The notes under the pieces are model-generated. The model was given only the letters and a program-made list of their open reading frames with translations. It did no database searches and had not been told where the DNA came from. DNA of 64,000 nucleotides from Sphagnum compactum (taxonomy: Eukaryota > Bryophyta > Sphagnopsida > Sphagnales), in NCBI GenBank assembly GCA_965153455.1, contig OZ234493.1, positions 434,001-498,000 on the forward strand. Direction: 5' to 3'. Below are positions 35,920-49,700 of this stretch, in pieces. Each line of letters begins with the position of its first letter. Position 1 is the stretch's first letter. The translations under genes were made by a program, and so were the position numbers.

Positions 35920-36080
35920 ACTGTTTTCATGTGTGACCAATTTTCATGTGTGAACAATAGCCAACAAGGAATTGCTTTCATGTGTGACCAATAGCCAACA
36001 AGGAACTGTCTTCACATGTCATTAGTTGCCAACAAAGAACTATCTTCATGTGTGACCAACAGCTAATAAAAAACAAGCTA
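35920..36080. repeat. 34-bp tandem repeat, about four copies
   Basis: The word 'ttcatgtgtga' or a near variant occurs at 35943, 35977, 36011 and 36045, exactly 34 bp apart. A half-unit lies at 35926. The shared body is 'ccaatagccaacaaggaac'. Confidence 0.85.
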
Positions 36081-38219
36081 GTGGCCAGTAGCCAACAAGG
36101 AACAAATTAGTGAACAAAGTTATGCAACAAAGAAAGAGTGAACAAGCTGATGAACAACATTGTAATAACCATCGATCCCTACTTGGAGCAATTGGTCCAA
36201 CATCAAGCTTGTTCCATACGCCATTTCTGTTCAAAAAAGATCACAATCTATTGTAACAAACCCAATTGTTGCACGATCAAGCAAATGCATCTAGAATTGG
36301 TGCTTTAAAACCAGAACTCTTTTAAGCTTATGAACATGTTTTTCCTTGCATTTGTCTTTGATTATGCTTGATGTAATAAAAGTGTTTAAAAGGTTGTTGG
36401 ACTAGGTTACAAAAATCGAAGGTTTTTTCACAATGGATCTAGCACCATAGATCGGTCTATGGCCTTTGCACAATGAATGTGAGACCAATTTATGGCTACT
36501 TGTTGTGTAGCCAAAACATTGCATGGACTGCGGTTGCCGAATTCAAAAATATTTCTTTCGGTGGCAAAAGCACCATAAATCCGTCTCACAATTGACCTCC
36601 ATGTTTTTACAACTTAAAGGTATTTGATCATGTCTGTTTAGATGTGGGGGTTTGGTTTAGATGCCATGAAAGCAAAATCTGAAGGAAATCTAATGGTGAA
36701 TACATCAGCTAGTGTCATTGATATGTCGTTTTGATGTCGAGATTGCCCAAAGAGCTGAGTTTTCAAACCTAACTGGCGTATGGCAACTCAAGAGGCCATT
36801 AGAGTGGGGAAAAACACCGTGTATGTTTAAATTTTGTAGCTTAAAATAAAAGAATAATTTGTGCAAAATTATCAAAGAGCATTCCATTCAATTTTATATG
36901 AAAAAGTTGTCAAATTCATGGCTTGGCCCGAAAGTCCTTTGTATATTATTCAAATTTTTTTCAAGCAAGTGTTTTCTTGTTGTTTAATGCAGGTTGGAGG
37001 ATAATAGATTGTTTGGGAGGATTTCGCTAAAGTCCAATATATACTCACTTGCATTAATTGGTGCAGTCATGAGGATGAGCTAAACCTTGTTCAAAAGTAG
37101 GGTTGAGGTGTGTATAACTCCCATAATCTAGTAATTCATTTTGGTTTGCATGGCATGTTTTTACTAGACTTACTAAGAACTTTGAATTGTGATAATGTTA
37201 ATATAAATTAATTGCTTTACATGGTGTTTTTAGGTTTGGGTTTGATACATTTAAGGTGCATCTTTTGTTTTTAGCTTTGCATCAATAGTGGAAGACCATG
37301 AGTTTGTAATGGGCGAAATCTAACCAAATCTACCGACTAATATTATTTTGCACCACATTTGGCCCAAAGTATGTGCAATTCCTTCATGGCCAAATTGAAT
37401 GCTATCATTTTTTACATTGCGTATCATTAGCAAAGCATGGAAGGACTTGGTAGATGGTAGTCAAGATTGGGCCCATTGCAAGTTCCATCTTCTTGAGCTT
37501 CAATTTCAAGAACAAAGATTGGAGGAGTTACACAATGAACAAAAATTGGAAGAACATGGACTGGAAGGCTGCAACACCTTAGATGGTTCTGTTAGTGAAT
37601 CGAAAACAAAAGTTGATAGCACATCATTGTGAATTCAAGAATTAAAAGTAAGTGCCCATGCTATGTAACGAAATTTGAATTTTGGATTCATTAGCTAGCA
37701 CATACTCTTTTTATTTTTATAATGTAGTTTAAAAAAATATTGACATTAAATAAAGTGTTGTTGGGTATGAGTGTTGAGCTAATTGCTGAACTTTCTTCAA
37801 TTGATTGGCTTACATAATAACTTTGTTGATCACTTGAAAGTGTAGAAGCTTGGTTTGGGTCATAATCAAATTCAAGCAATGTTGTTAAGGAAACGAGTTT
37901 GTCATGGAATGTAAACATGACAAATTTTCTTGGGGAGGCAAGGATACAAAAACCAAGCATTGAACAGGTTAAGTTTAGTCCATGTCAAACTTGTCTTTGA
38001 TCTCAATGAACTGCAATTCATACATAGCCTTGAAATGAAAATTGTGTTAAATCATGCAAGTTTGGTGAACTTTTTCTAATGTTAAAAGTTTGTGGCATTA
38101 TGTTTTCCAAATTGTATCATGAGTCCCTGTCTTACCACTCATATAACTTTTACTTAGTACTCAAGGGCCTTGGCCTCTAGTATTTAGTACTTAAAATCCT
38201 CTTCCATAAGTTGAAGTCT
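36081..38219. other. Intergenic, no gene seen
   Basis: The 77-codon plus-strand ORF at 37399-37632 is Glu/Leu/Gln-rich (LELQFQEQRLEELHNEQKLE) and could be a coiled-coil exon, but nothing else supports a gene. The rest is AT-rich. Confidence 0.4.
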
Positions 38220-38690
38220 AGTTCTCACCACTTGCACACATGATTCAAGACTTTGAATTCTAGTCTTAGCACTTTTACAATTTTCTAATTTAGCACTAAA
38301 GTCCTTGGTTTAGCATTGTTCAAGTCATTAAGTGCAATTGGGTAAAGTTTTCTTCTCACCACTTACTTACACCACTCTTTACTTTGCTAGACTTAACATG
38401 TAGAATGTGTATTTTAGCACTAGAGTGCTTGGTTTAGCATTGTTAAGTCATTGTGTAATTAAGTAGATCCTTTTCTCACCACTTACTTACACCACTCTTC
38501 ACTTTGGGTGCTAGACTTAACATGTAAAATGTGTATTTTAGCAATAAAGTTCTTGGTTTAGCAATGCTAAGTCATTGTGTGATTAGGTGAAGTCCTTTTG
38601 TCACCACTTACCTACACCACTCTTTACTTTGGGTGCTAGACTTAACATGTAGAATTTATATATTTTAACACTAAAGTCATTGGTCTTATA
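38220..38690. repeat. Tandem repeat, 120-131-bp unit, about four copies
   Basis: The word 'tcaccactta/g' recurs at about 38226, 38357, 38477 and 38602. Each unit carries 'acaccactctt.actttg', 'ctagacttaacatgtagaat' and 'cttggtttagca.tg.taagtcatt'. The first unit is the most diverged. There is no coding potential. Confidence 0.82.
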
Positions 38691-39838
38691 ATACAATGCA
38701 GCATTTGCCATTGCAAAATTTCATACTTCGTTCTTAGATAATCAACCCTAAGTTAGTTGTGTCCCTATAATATTATTCAGTGTTCTTTGTCCATCCAAGT
38801 TGCCTTGCTTTAGAACATGAACTTGAATTAGTTTTTGGAAAAAGCTTGAACTCATTATGTTTTTTAAAAACACACATATTTGTAGTTACACAGCTGTGAA
38901 GCCAGCAGCCCAATGGAAAGAGACTTTTAGTCTGATACATTTGTGTCAAGATACAAGATGAGAGATTGGTGATGATGTTCTTCAATGTACTAATATTTTA
39001 AGTTACTTGTACATGTATTTTTGATCAATAGTACGTTTATCCATCTTGTACATGTGTCAATTTTCACTAAGATCGAAATTTTGAATGCAAAGTTTATTGT
39101 GATCTTTGTTGAAAAGGGTGACTCTTTGTCAAATCTGTTTTGATGGGTTTTTGCCTTCCAAATTCAAGACTTGTTTGAGTATGGTAAAGCCACAAGGTGG
39201 GAACATTTCAGAATTATAAAGCACAAAATGAGCAAATCCCAGTCTACAGGTCTAGACCCACCTTCAGAGAAGGTTCCCCACCTGTGGGCCTTATACCATC
39301 TTAAACAAATGAACCATAAGCCTAAACATAAGTAGGTCACAAGGCAGTAGGATTGAGAGGCACCTTTACACCTACAAATAGGCCTAAGGTGCCTCCTTTT
39401 CTGAGGAGGCATTACTAGGGTACAGGTTTCCATGATCTCCCAACCACCCATGAATAGAATAGTGGGAAATCAATTCTAGTGGGCCAGTGTCTCAACTGTC
39501 TGAGTGGGAGGTAATACAAATAAGGCCAGGGCAAAATGACAACCATGTGGGGAAGTTACTTGGACAAAAAATGGTGGATGATTGATCACTTTGTTTCTTG
39601 TTTCCCTTGCCATAGAATTTTTTGGGTAAAGAATTTTGCAATATGTATGTTGATGGTGTTGGACCAACACCAGCATTGCAATAGCCATTTCCAGGGTCTC
39701 TCAAGAAGGTGCACATCGCATCTTAGGTTTGAACTTTGATCCCAAGACCACTCTATTATGGATTAATGATATTATCTTGACCTACTACCTCCCACAGTAC
39801 CCCCTTTTGAAAACCCAATCTCAAAAAAAAACACAATA
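38691..39838. other. Intergenic with a repeat tail at 39350-39420
   Basis: At about 39350-39420 lies a segment with 'acacctacaaataggcctaaggtgcctcc...gaggaggcatta'. It shares the 'gaggaggcatta' hairpin block with the dispersed family at 0.3, 17.3 and 29.0 kb. No gene is supported. Confidence 0.45.
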
Positions 39839-40262
39839 CCGTAGTGCCACGAAAGGTTCGGGCGGGCTGTAACGATCAATTTAATTAATCTTGAGGAAAT
39901 TTTTTGGAAAAGGTCCATCAGTGCTGCAGGAAATGCATTGTTTTCAAGGAAAGGTCCAGTAATCTGCCAAAAAGGTCCATTACAGGTCCAAGCCAATTTC
40001 CACTTTTTCATGAATTCCTGAATGTTCTGGACCAGCCAGAACGAAGCTTTGACATAGCGAGTGAAGAACTGCTGGCAGATCAATGACCCTTGTGAGAAGG
40101 TTCGTTATACGCGCGACAGCGCGAAGCTTTTTTTGGCGCCAAAAGGTCCGCTTTTGGAGGAAAACGTTCGTTACAGAAGTTCAAAAGTCATTTATTTGCC
40201 CAATAAAGGATCGTTTCAGCCTCCAGCCCGAATTCATTAACGAACCTTTCGTGGCACTACGG
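39839..40262. mobile_element. MITE, 424 bp, perfect inverted ends and TA target duplication
   Basis: The ends are perfect inverted repeats of 22 bp, beginning CCGTAGTGCCACGAAAGGTT and continuing CG, flanked by TA at 39837-39838 and 40263-40264. The inverted match continues in patches inside the element ('cgggctg' and 'aacgatc' on the left, their complements on the right). There is no ORF for a transposase. The word AAAGGTCC recurs inside at 39909, 39950, 39971 and 40142, echoing the AAAGGTTCG of the tips. Perfect ends suggest comparatively recent movement. The TA duplication points to a Tc1/mariner-like source. Confidence 0.88.
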
Positions 40263-41700
40263 TATTTCACCATTAATTGGAGCCTTTTTCATTCACTGTA
40301 TTCCCAATGGCTGTTGCCCATGTCCTCAAATAAAGTTGCAATTGCATAGTAGGTGAGTGGAAGACATGGAAACTTACCCTTACTATACGTACAAGGTGCC
40401 CTCCAAATACATCACACTATGAAAATTCTCAGATTCACTTAACCCACCAGATTCTGTGAGATTTTATAAAACTGTCCGGACTTTTGGGAGCAGACTAATT
40501 GTGAGATTTTGCAAGCGACCTGGCAGATAGGGACAGTGGTGAGCAAAGTTGGAATTCGCTGGTATTCATTCACGCCAGGGCCACTTTTAGGGTACTTTCC
40601 TTCCTCAATTTCAGGGAGCTAAAAAGACTTGAAACTTTCCAGCAGATTCTCCAGGAAAAAACGTCCAGCACCCATTTATGAATCAAATATAGGCCTGCCG
40701 GCGCAAGCTTGCCGGGTCTTGCATCCAGCCGCCTCATGAATTTATGCACACGCGATCAAAACTTGCAGAACCATGCAATGTGCTCATTTGGGGATGTTCC
40801 ACAGTGTACACGCTCATGCTGGACCTCACCTAACCTCCCCTGGTCTTACATCACATGACTACATGACTAAAATTTTTAGCCAGATCCACGCCACATGGAA
40901 GAGAACCCCAGGCATACAAGCTGCTGCTGGGCTCCAGTACTTTTGGGGTAAAAATGCAAAAACCCAGGACTTGAAAGTTCAAACTAGATGTTATTGAATT
41001 CAATCACAAAGTTTTGACAATCACCCTTTACTTAGGACTTCTTTCTTTTCATTACTCTGCTCTGATCATATTATGTTTTGTCAACCAGCCTTATTCACAG
41101 TCATCTGAAAGCTCTCCCAGCCAAGCATTGACCAATTATAGGATCTTTGTGAATTAAAGTGTGACTCATCTTGTAATGACATTTGTCCTTTTTAATGAAA
41201 ATATGTGTTCCGAGAGTTCCAGACATGATTAATTACACAATTTCAAAGCACTCGCAGCTCTCCAATGGAAAGGTACTGTCCCAGTGACTTTCCATTAGGC
41301 TGCTGGGATCAAAACTGTGTGTAACTGCGATCACAGCAGTCTAATATAAGGAGTCCCTTCGTCAATCGAGTCAACCCGCCGGCAGGGCCAGTACTAGGAA
41401 TTCTCCACTTTGCTTTGATTGGACAGATTTCATTTTTACCCTTGTTTTTGGGGATGCTCAGAGCTCTGCTTCCACTTTGTACACTTGCAGCTGTTGAAAT
41501 TGTTTCCCGGGAAACGCTGCCTCCACTTTGTCTGTTGCTCTTGTTTTGGGGAAACACTTCAAGCTTTGTCTTGTAGCTGTTGCTGTTTTGTGCCAAACTG
41601 CACTGTTCCCACTTTGTCTTCCATGAGTTGTTGCTATCTTGATTATAAGCAAGACGTCCCACTCCACTAATCATTACAAAATCACTCGATCTCTAACACT
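40263..41700. other. Intergenic, no gene seen
   Basis: Composition is more balanced than in most of the window, but the ORFs lack recognisable domains. At 41450-41640 'ccactttgtc' and 'gctgttg' words recur loosely. Confidence 0.4.
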
Positions 41701-41915
41701 TTCCTCTCACATTGCTGGAGCTAAATTGCTAATTAGTGGCAGAACAGCAACACTTGACTTATAGAATCCACACATAATTTTTCCAGCAACAAAGCTGTTT
41801 CCTCTCGCACTGCTGGAGCTAAATTGCTGATTGGTCCTAGAAACAGCAACACTTAACTTATATAGAATCCACACTTAATTGTTCCTGCTTCTTTTGCCAC
41901 ATTGAACTTTCCGAT
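41701..41915. repeat. 108-bp tandem duplication
   Basis: The phrase 'tcctctc.ca.tgctggagct' starts at 41702 and 41810. The copies share 'aaattgct.att.gt', 'cagcaacacttgactta' and 'agaatccacac.taatt'. Confidence 0.85.
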
Positions 41916-43107
41916 ATTACATCACTTACTGGACTGTGCTGTGAGAGGCTATTTGCATGATAATACTAATATGGTGTAACCAAAAAGATGGGCATACCAG
42001 TTTCCCCAAGAACACATTGACTACACAACAACAACACAGCATCAGCTTTATACTCAAAGCTCACAGCCTCAAGAATTTATCCGGCAAATTTCCAATGTTA
42101 CACAATCATGAAAGATGGATGTTCCATAGTTATCAGATCTACTAGATATAGGTCTACAAGGGTCAGACAGCTCCGATTTCATTCTCTTGAGCATCAACTG
42201 ACCACATTGGCACATCAGGAGTTTCCCTCAACACCAACTCACCCATAATAACAACAGTTGTAGCAGAATACCCCAATGTTACTTACACAACTGTCACACT
42301 GGAAAGTGCCACTGGAACCCTTACAAATAACAAACTACACTCCAAGAAATCACATGAAGCTCAATCTTAGAATACAGAAGTCCCCACTCGTTCTGCAGAA
42401 CAAACTCAGGAAGTTTGACAAATGCTGCCACAGTGCCCATACTGGAATAGTTCTACAGAACCCAGCTGAACACTTCAAGCACACATTCAGAGGTCTCAGA
42501 CTTCTGGGTAATCTCTTCCTTCATCCAAAACACTTAAAACCCCCATCACAATGCTCACTCACACATACTCCTTTGCCAATAGGGTCGCTCACGAAATCCC
42601 TAGTTCTTTCATCATTCCCCTTATCATTGACCTATGTCTGTAAAGCTACCCAGCTTCTTCCTAAGAGGTCTACAGCGCAGCGGAAAGAACAATAACAACC
42701 TCCCAGAAAGACAAACCAGATCCTTATTTCGGGCATTCATCCCTTCATCCCATTCTGAATGCCATCTATACAATGCCAAAAAAAAGAAAAACAACACAAA
42801 ACCAGCCAGCTCAATGCTTAGCTTCAAATTCACTGAGTCCTTTTGTAGTTGCTCTGCCTCCCTTGCTCCACAGCTCGCACAACTCTCCTCCATTCAAAAG
42901 TAAAACAACAAACATTATACTCATCCCTAGATTTTAGCACTCTATTCAAAATAAACCTATCATCACATCAAAGCTTCCTCCAAGAAACTTTTCTGTGAAT
43001 GACAATACGACAAAACAGAAGACGGTTTTCAGCGCCATGACAATAACAGAAATCAGGCTGTCCACACAGTAACCCTAAGAACTTCTCATCCATACTTTTC
43101 TGTTACA
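41916..43107. other. Upstream flank of the pseudogene
   Basis: C- and A-rich on the plus strand with ORFs up to 139 codons that match nothing I know. It may contain the old leader and promoter of the pseudogene that follows. Confidence 0.35.
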
Positions 43108-43770
43108 ATGGCTCAGACAGGCCTGTCCGGTGCCCCAGGATGTGAATTGATTTCTGGAAACCAATTTATGGAAGATGATTACAGCTCTGATCATGGCAAT
43201 ACTGTTCCAACCAGTACTCTTAATGGCACTTCAGAGGGGCTGCTCACAAAATTGCCTATCCGAATATCTACAAAATCTGTGCATGGATCAAAGCGCGGGA
43301 GATGTTACGGGTTCATAACGCCTTCTGCACTCGCCACACCGAGAGACACGACGTTCAGCTCGGTAGACAGCCAAGACTGGAATTCGTCCAATCCTGCAGT
43401 GGGTGCTACCCACTCTCCCGTGAGATCTCCATCGCGGTGCAATGCCAAAGGATGACTGACAGACTCGGGGTTGAGGATTCTACAGCAGTGGCTCAGCTTC
43501 GCAACATCGCCTTAGCGGCCGAAGATCGTAGCGAGACGCATGCGATCATCGGTGTCCAATGAGTTAACTGGAACAAGCACTGAAACTGCGCGGGTTAGTA
43601 TGCAGAGACGGAGCAAGATATCCAAAGCACGATGAGCGTACCTGTTTGCCAAAGAGAAGACGGAGAATCGAACCACCAAAAGATTGCACTGCAACTGGGT
43701 CGGCGTGACCAGATGCCATTGTTTTCATCGGAGGAAAAGACTGCTGGCAAGCTCTTCTTGCGTCCCGCTC
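43108..43770 (+). pseudogene. At4g22030-like pseudogene with internal deletion
   Basis: The plus strand encodes a start MAQTGLSG..., then SGNQF, a LPIRISTKSVHGSKRGRC block, ALATPRDTTFSSVDSQDW, and stops at 43453-43455. A one-base deletion in the codon matching Trp of KGWTDRNGVED causes this. In the +1 frame the family signature LRNIALAAEDRSETHAIIGV continues to a TGA where the intact gene has an Arg codon (QRDNW). Then about 237 codons are missing: sequence jumps from NWNK straight to NCAG, then to YAETEQDIQSTM, and through the C-terminal block QREDGE..HQKIALQLGRR to EEKTAGKLF. Read against the gene at 26.2-27.6 kb, it has lost all middle hydrophobic segments. It is non-functional. Confidence 0.9.
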
Positions 43771-46700
43771 AGCTCCATCGTAAACCCTATATGGGCCCAT
43801 TTAGGGTTCAGGGTTTAGGGTGTAAAGTCCACTTTTGTTTGAGTAATTGGAGTTTAGCCGATTTTTTGAACAGCTGTTTGTGCTAAATCCCTCTCTGTTC
43901 AGCTGGTTGTTTACGAAATTCTTAGTGCTCATAGCTTGCTCGTATTGCGTGTAGTTGTGCAGCACTAAAATCCCAAGACATCAGTGTTTTTCAATGAAGT
44001 TTGCTTGACTGTGAACTGATGTAACAATGCCCTCTCCTTCTTTCGAAACTAGTCGCCAAGGGGGTTGTTGTAAATATCTTTCACACTAAAGGTCATCAAC
44101 CAGTTTTTCTGCAATGCGTTAACCCAAGTGATGATTTTGGAGATTATTTCTTATGGTGTTTCTGAGATTCTGCTTTTAAAATTCTGAAAATTTTACCACA
44201 TTTTGAACCATCTAGTTAGAGATGCAAATGTAGAAGGATACAAAAACCTTTCTACTTAATGTCTTTTTCATGTTAGACAAATGTGTACATCTTGTTATGG
44301 ATGATCTCCATTTACTCTGGATGGCAAAAAAATTGAAGAAAAAAGAGTACTCAAAAGAGCTTCAACCTTGTCTGCTTGCAGATTATTGAGCATTGACCCA
44401 TGATTCTCCCCAAGATGGAAGATTAACTGAAACTCTGCATCAATTAACACTCTGTGAAAACTCGGATACTACTGATGAATGTGTAGTCAAGGCTTGTTTA
44501 TAAATTGTAGATGGAAACTGAAAGGAGGTGCAGTCTCCCCATGTGTTCATTTTAAATGGTATACATCATTCAAATGTCGGGATATTGATGCATCACATGC
44601 ATAGTTACCAAATACACAGGCTGAACTCCTGAATATACATGTCGTACCCATATTCATGGCCAGTGTACACAAATGTGAGCATATACATACTATGGAATGG
44701 TCAAAGACCGGCCCATTATGTTGGGTAAGGCATCAGGTGAGCCCATTTGGCCTAGTCAGGTAACAAACCCAACATAATGAGACCATTACATGACATTAAG
44801 GTCTGGGGTGACAGATTCAATGAGATTTATGAAAATTGTGTTTGACAGACACATTTTGGTCATTGTTATGAGTGTATGATCATCATCAGAAGATTATTTC
44901 ATGTAATGCAATCAAGAAAATGACATACTCTCCCACCCCAGACCATAATCTGTGACAGAATACACCTCTTCATTTTTTGAGGTCAAAATTTAGGAAAAGT
45001 TCACCAGAAAGAAAGAAAGAAAGAAAGAAAAATACTTCCCATACCTGGTTACTACGATCCCATGATACATACCAGTGTTGGTCTGGTACCATACCTATGA
45101 CTGATGTTCAGCACAAATTAATTCATAAATGTCTTTGTTGAAAAGACTAAAACATGTACTGCTTCTTGCTGAAATCCCTGGAATTCGAACCCTGATCCCA
45201 GTGCTTTTTTTCAATTTTCATATGTTGCACCAAAAGTGGCAATCAGCCATAAGAGGATTAAACCAAATGTGACTATATTTAGAAGTAGAAAATCTAGGAA
45301 TCTTATTACATGTTGCTGAACACTGGAGCCTATTAGCTAAATATAGCAATTTCAAAAGAAGAAAGCTAGAAATCTGCCCAAATCCTCAAATTTTTTTGGT
45401 GATTTCCATAACTTACTTTCTTGAAATGTGATGATTTTCTTGAAAACTTTCCAAAAAGTTCCCTTGACCATGTCGTTTGGAACTGTGTTTTCCAGCAAAA
45501 TGACAAATTTTAGCCACGAAAAAATGCACTGCCTCATCCTCTTCCAGGCTTTACAAATACAAAACACATGGAGCACATTTTATACTAATTTCTTAACTGC
45601 AGAAATTTCAAATATTAAAATTGAGATTATTGAACGTGGTTTTCTCAAATAAATAAATATTTGGACATCACCCTGTCGAACATCAGTTGTAAGTACTGTA
45701 TTGTCTTTTGAACATACCAGCTGCTCCTAGTATTAAGGTTTTAAAAAAATTCATTATTCATCCCATGTGGGTACTAGCATTGGGTCTTCTTAAACTTTCA
45801 TATACAGTTTGGTCTTGGTAGGAGGCCCATAACTGTTTTTGGGCTGTGGTATATGGCAGGTGCATAACTAATGTTGAGACTGGTATATAACTGGTAGAAG
45901 GCTGGTATTACCTTAGCTCATACCAGATTGGTAGGGTCCAGTGTTTTTTTATGGCAAATTTTTGCACTCTGCTGACAAAAAAAATGTTGCTCAAATCCAA
46001 CAAAGGGATTTGGATGGTGAAATCAAGGCCAAGTGACCAAGAATCTATGCCCTAAAAGGCACTAGTAGCTTTGTGCTTGATCAATGTTGAATGTGAAGTG
46101 TCGTCTTCATTAACTCACCTGGTCATTGGGTTGCCAAATGCATATCCCTTGCTGCCTCTCCATCACAACTACATTGTGTCTCAACTTGTTGCCATTGCCA
46201 ATAGTATTTTGAGCTTTCAATAGTAGATCATTACTAGTAATGTGAGCTATGTACAAGAGACCCCCCACTAGTATGGTGGCATGGATTCTATTTATATGGT
46301 GACAGATGCATTAAGGATATGGTTCAAATTGGGAAAGGAAGTAGTTCCAACGGCAACAAATCTAAAGTTTTTTTTGCAAAGTACAAGCTCAAGGATGGAG
46401 CTTTGATTTTTAAAAGTTTGCTTTAATGTGGATTCCCATTTCAATTTTGAATTTTCCATTCTTGTATCTATTGTTGTCGTTTGTTTCTTGCATTGGATAT
46501 CTTTGTTTTTGGTATTTTGAAGGGTGGCATTTGAGAATGGCACAACATGCAATGGAGTGGAAAGGATGAATTGGGGAGGAACAATGCAAGTTGCAAGTTG
46601 CAAGGGCTTTCATTTTTATTATTTTTTGACTTGTTGAGCTTTGAAAAAAAAGTTCCTTCTTCTTGCCAAGTGTGATTGTGTGCGTCAAATGCATGTCAAC

Positions 46701-49700
46701 CTAGTTTTACTATGGTAGAAGGCCGAAATTAAATGTTGTTTTTCATTTGAAAATCCAACTCAACCAAGTTTTAAATTTGTGTTTTTCAAATCACAAATAA
46801 AGATTATGTGTTTGCACTTTGCACCTTGAGTTACTCTTCTGTGTCTACAAACAATCAACTTTGCACACACCTTGGGACCTTTAGTTAATTTGCACATGAC
46901 TATTGTTTAGGCACCATGAGCTTCATGCAATTTATTTTTTTGGTGTTGCATGCTTTTGTTTTTATGAATCATTCACTTTTAGCTTTGGTTTTGACACACA
47001 TTTGTTGCAAGGACCTTACCAAGGGTTTTTAAAAAATTCTCCAAGTATGTTGGTTGGCTACCATGTGGTTCTAGTGGCATCCCAAGGTGGCTTTTTTCTA
47101 TGGGTTGGTGATTTTAATTGGTTAAATAAAAATTATTTAGCTTCAAAATGTGGCTAATCGAAATAGACTTAATTCATAAACTAGTGGTAAAAATTGAATG
47201 ATTGTTTTAGGTTGAAATGGTATTGAAATTTTATCACACTTAAATACAAGGGGCTATTAGATGTGTGGAAGGTCAAAAAGAGGCATAAAAACTTGAATAC
47301 AATAGCTTATGTGGTTACCAAAGAGTATGAAGAATAAATGTCAATAGACGGTGAAAGGTTGATGAAAGAATTGATTAATTAGTTTATTTGAACTTTGAAA
47401 ACCATCATTTTTTTTACTATGGGTTTGTAAAGAGCGTTGAGTTTGGAGGAGAAACTGTTAATATGATAACAACAAGATCACAATGTCACCAATCACCCAT
47501 TTGTCTATCAACACACACAACATTTAAGTTGCAATTTGTCATATTCAACGGGAAATATGTTTGAATTTCACAAATATTTTTTTGTATCATGTTGGGCATA
47601 ATCTTTTTGCACTCACAAAATTAAAAAGTAAAAAACCCATCTTCACACCTAAAATAACAATAATCAAATTTAAATTGTGTGGAGAAAGACAAACAAACAA
47701 ACCAAGGAAATAATAGAGCCGAAAGAAAGAAAGAGAGAGAAAACATACAATGATAACCTAATATCCAAACATGTAAAGAATATTAATGGCTCTTGTCAAT
47801 ATATGGCACTTTTGCAATTGGCACATTGTGTACCACATTTGGAATCTGAAAACAACACAAAAAATTTAAATTTTTGAACAAACTTTGCATTGAACCATTT
47901 CCATTTTCCCATCCTTTGGACAAACATGTTTTGACCATGAAAATCTTTTAGCTCAACATTCTTGGTAAACCCAATCAATCCCATTCAACCTTCCTCTCAT
48001 CTTTGGTTCAATAATTGTAGGCTCATGAAAAACTTCAATAGTAGTTGTGGGTGTGAATTCATCCACCATCAAACCCTTTCCCTTTGAAGACACAAATTTT
48101 ATAGTTGTAGGAAGAGGCTCAATAATGTTCAATTGCAACCTAGCAAAAGACATAGGAGGTGTGAAAGGTCTATACAATCTCTTACAATAAGTGTAATGGG
48201 ATATGTAGAATTTACTAACATGAGATTGCTAAAACTAGGATTGACAAATGTGAAAAAAATGAGGTGATGGTGACTTTTCACACGTGTAAATGATTATGCA
48301 TTAATATTTTGGTTTACAATTAAAAATTAATTTAAAAGAAAAAGTTTTTATGAATAACTAAACATGTTTTTTCATAATTATTTCTTGCACATGTCACATG
48401 TGCATACAACTATAAATTTTGAGCCTAATGAATGTAAACCACTAATCAAATGGTATAAAAATAATCAAACTTTCCCTTTAGCACTTTGTTTCAAAATTTC
48501 AAGCTTTTAAAATTTTGATATGAATTAGTTTTTCATCAAGTTCACCCAATGAACATGCATATTAAAGGAAAACATGTGCTTTTGTTATAGGAAAACTTGA
48601 AATCAATAGCATGATTTTATGCATTCTTTTTACATTCCTTGATAATAAAATACTGTAATATGAAACCTTAAATTGATTAAAGATTCAAAAAGATTTTTTC
48701 AATGTTTAATACATTATTGGATATTTTTCTTTACTTATTATTTCAATACTCTGAATATAAAAACAAAATATTACACCATACTTATAGTACACTAAACACT
48801 AAAAAATTCAAAATTATCCTTTATAATCCTTTTTTTGTTAGACATTTTTAGAACCCTAGCTGTGAATGAGCCCTTTTATCTTAACCAGTCAACTCAACAC
48901 TAGTGTTTAGTGTGAACCATCAATTGAAAATAACTCGTGTGAACCCGTTGTGGGGTGGATGGTTCTATGCTTTTATCCTTACACTTTCTCTTTTTGGTGC
49001 TAGACCATGGTTCTTTGTGAAAGAAATAAGAATTTTGTTTTGTTTGAGATTTTTGAATGTTGAGTGCATGAACAAAAGGATATTTTATGTTGATATGAAA
49101 TTAATTACTTGCATTGCTTTGTTCTCGAAGGAAACCAAAAAAGGATCATGCATACATCAAGCAAGCTTGCAAGCACACAACATACCACCAGTCATAGAAA
49201 ATCAATGTTTCTTGAATTACAGAAAGATGTTCATATATTATTATGATCAATTGTTGCAATGGTACCTCATCAAATTGCATTGATGACATCAAAAGTGATG
49301 AACGAGCACCAAATTCAAAACAAGATGAATTGCATATGGTTTCCATGCCTAGCATGCATGGTCCAATATATCCTACATAATTTAAGTCTTCTAAGGAATT
49401 TTTTTGTGCAGCGATTGTCCATAAGAAGATTTAGCCAAATCTGGCTATAAACCAGAAATAAAATACAAATCTTTAATCATCAGTTTATTGTTGGTTACAC
49501 GATCAAAACCAAATATACAAATCTGGTGATTAAATTTTTTTAATTTTTAATTTCTTTTTGGTGAAATTTCATCAGGAAGAAAACTGCTTTGACAGTCCAC
49601 TAATTGGGATTGCAAGTGCAAGGTACTTACAATGGGTGCTACATGGGTCAGTAGCCAATATTCATTCCACTGTGCAATGTTATATTATGTCTTCTTCAAA

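Noticed and set aside
37399-37632. Glu/Gln/Leu-rich 77-codon plus ORF, possibly coiled coil
   Set aside because: Isolated, with no neighbouring exon or promoter evidence.
38220-38690. CRISPR-like regular spacing in several arrays of the window
   Set aside because: The units are whole tandem repeats without distinct spacers, and the DNA is eukaryotic.
45175-45215. B-box-like word on the minus strand (gggttcgaattc)
   Set aside because: The T-arm does not pair and no cloverleaf or A box could be drawn, so it is not a tRNA gene.
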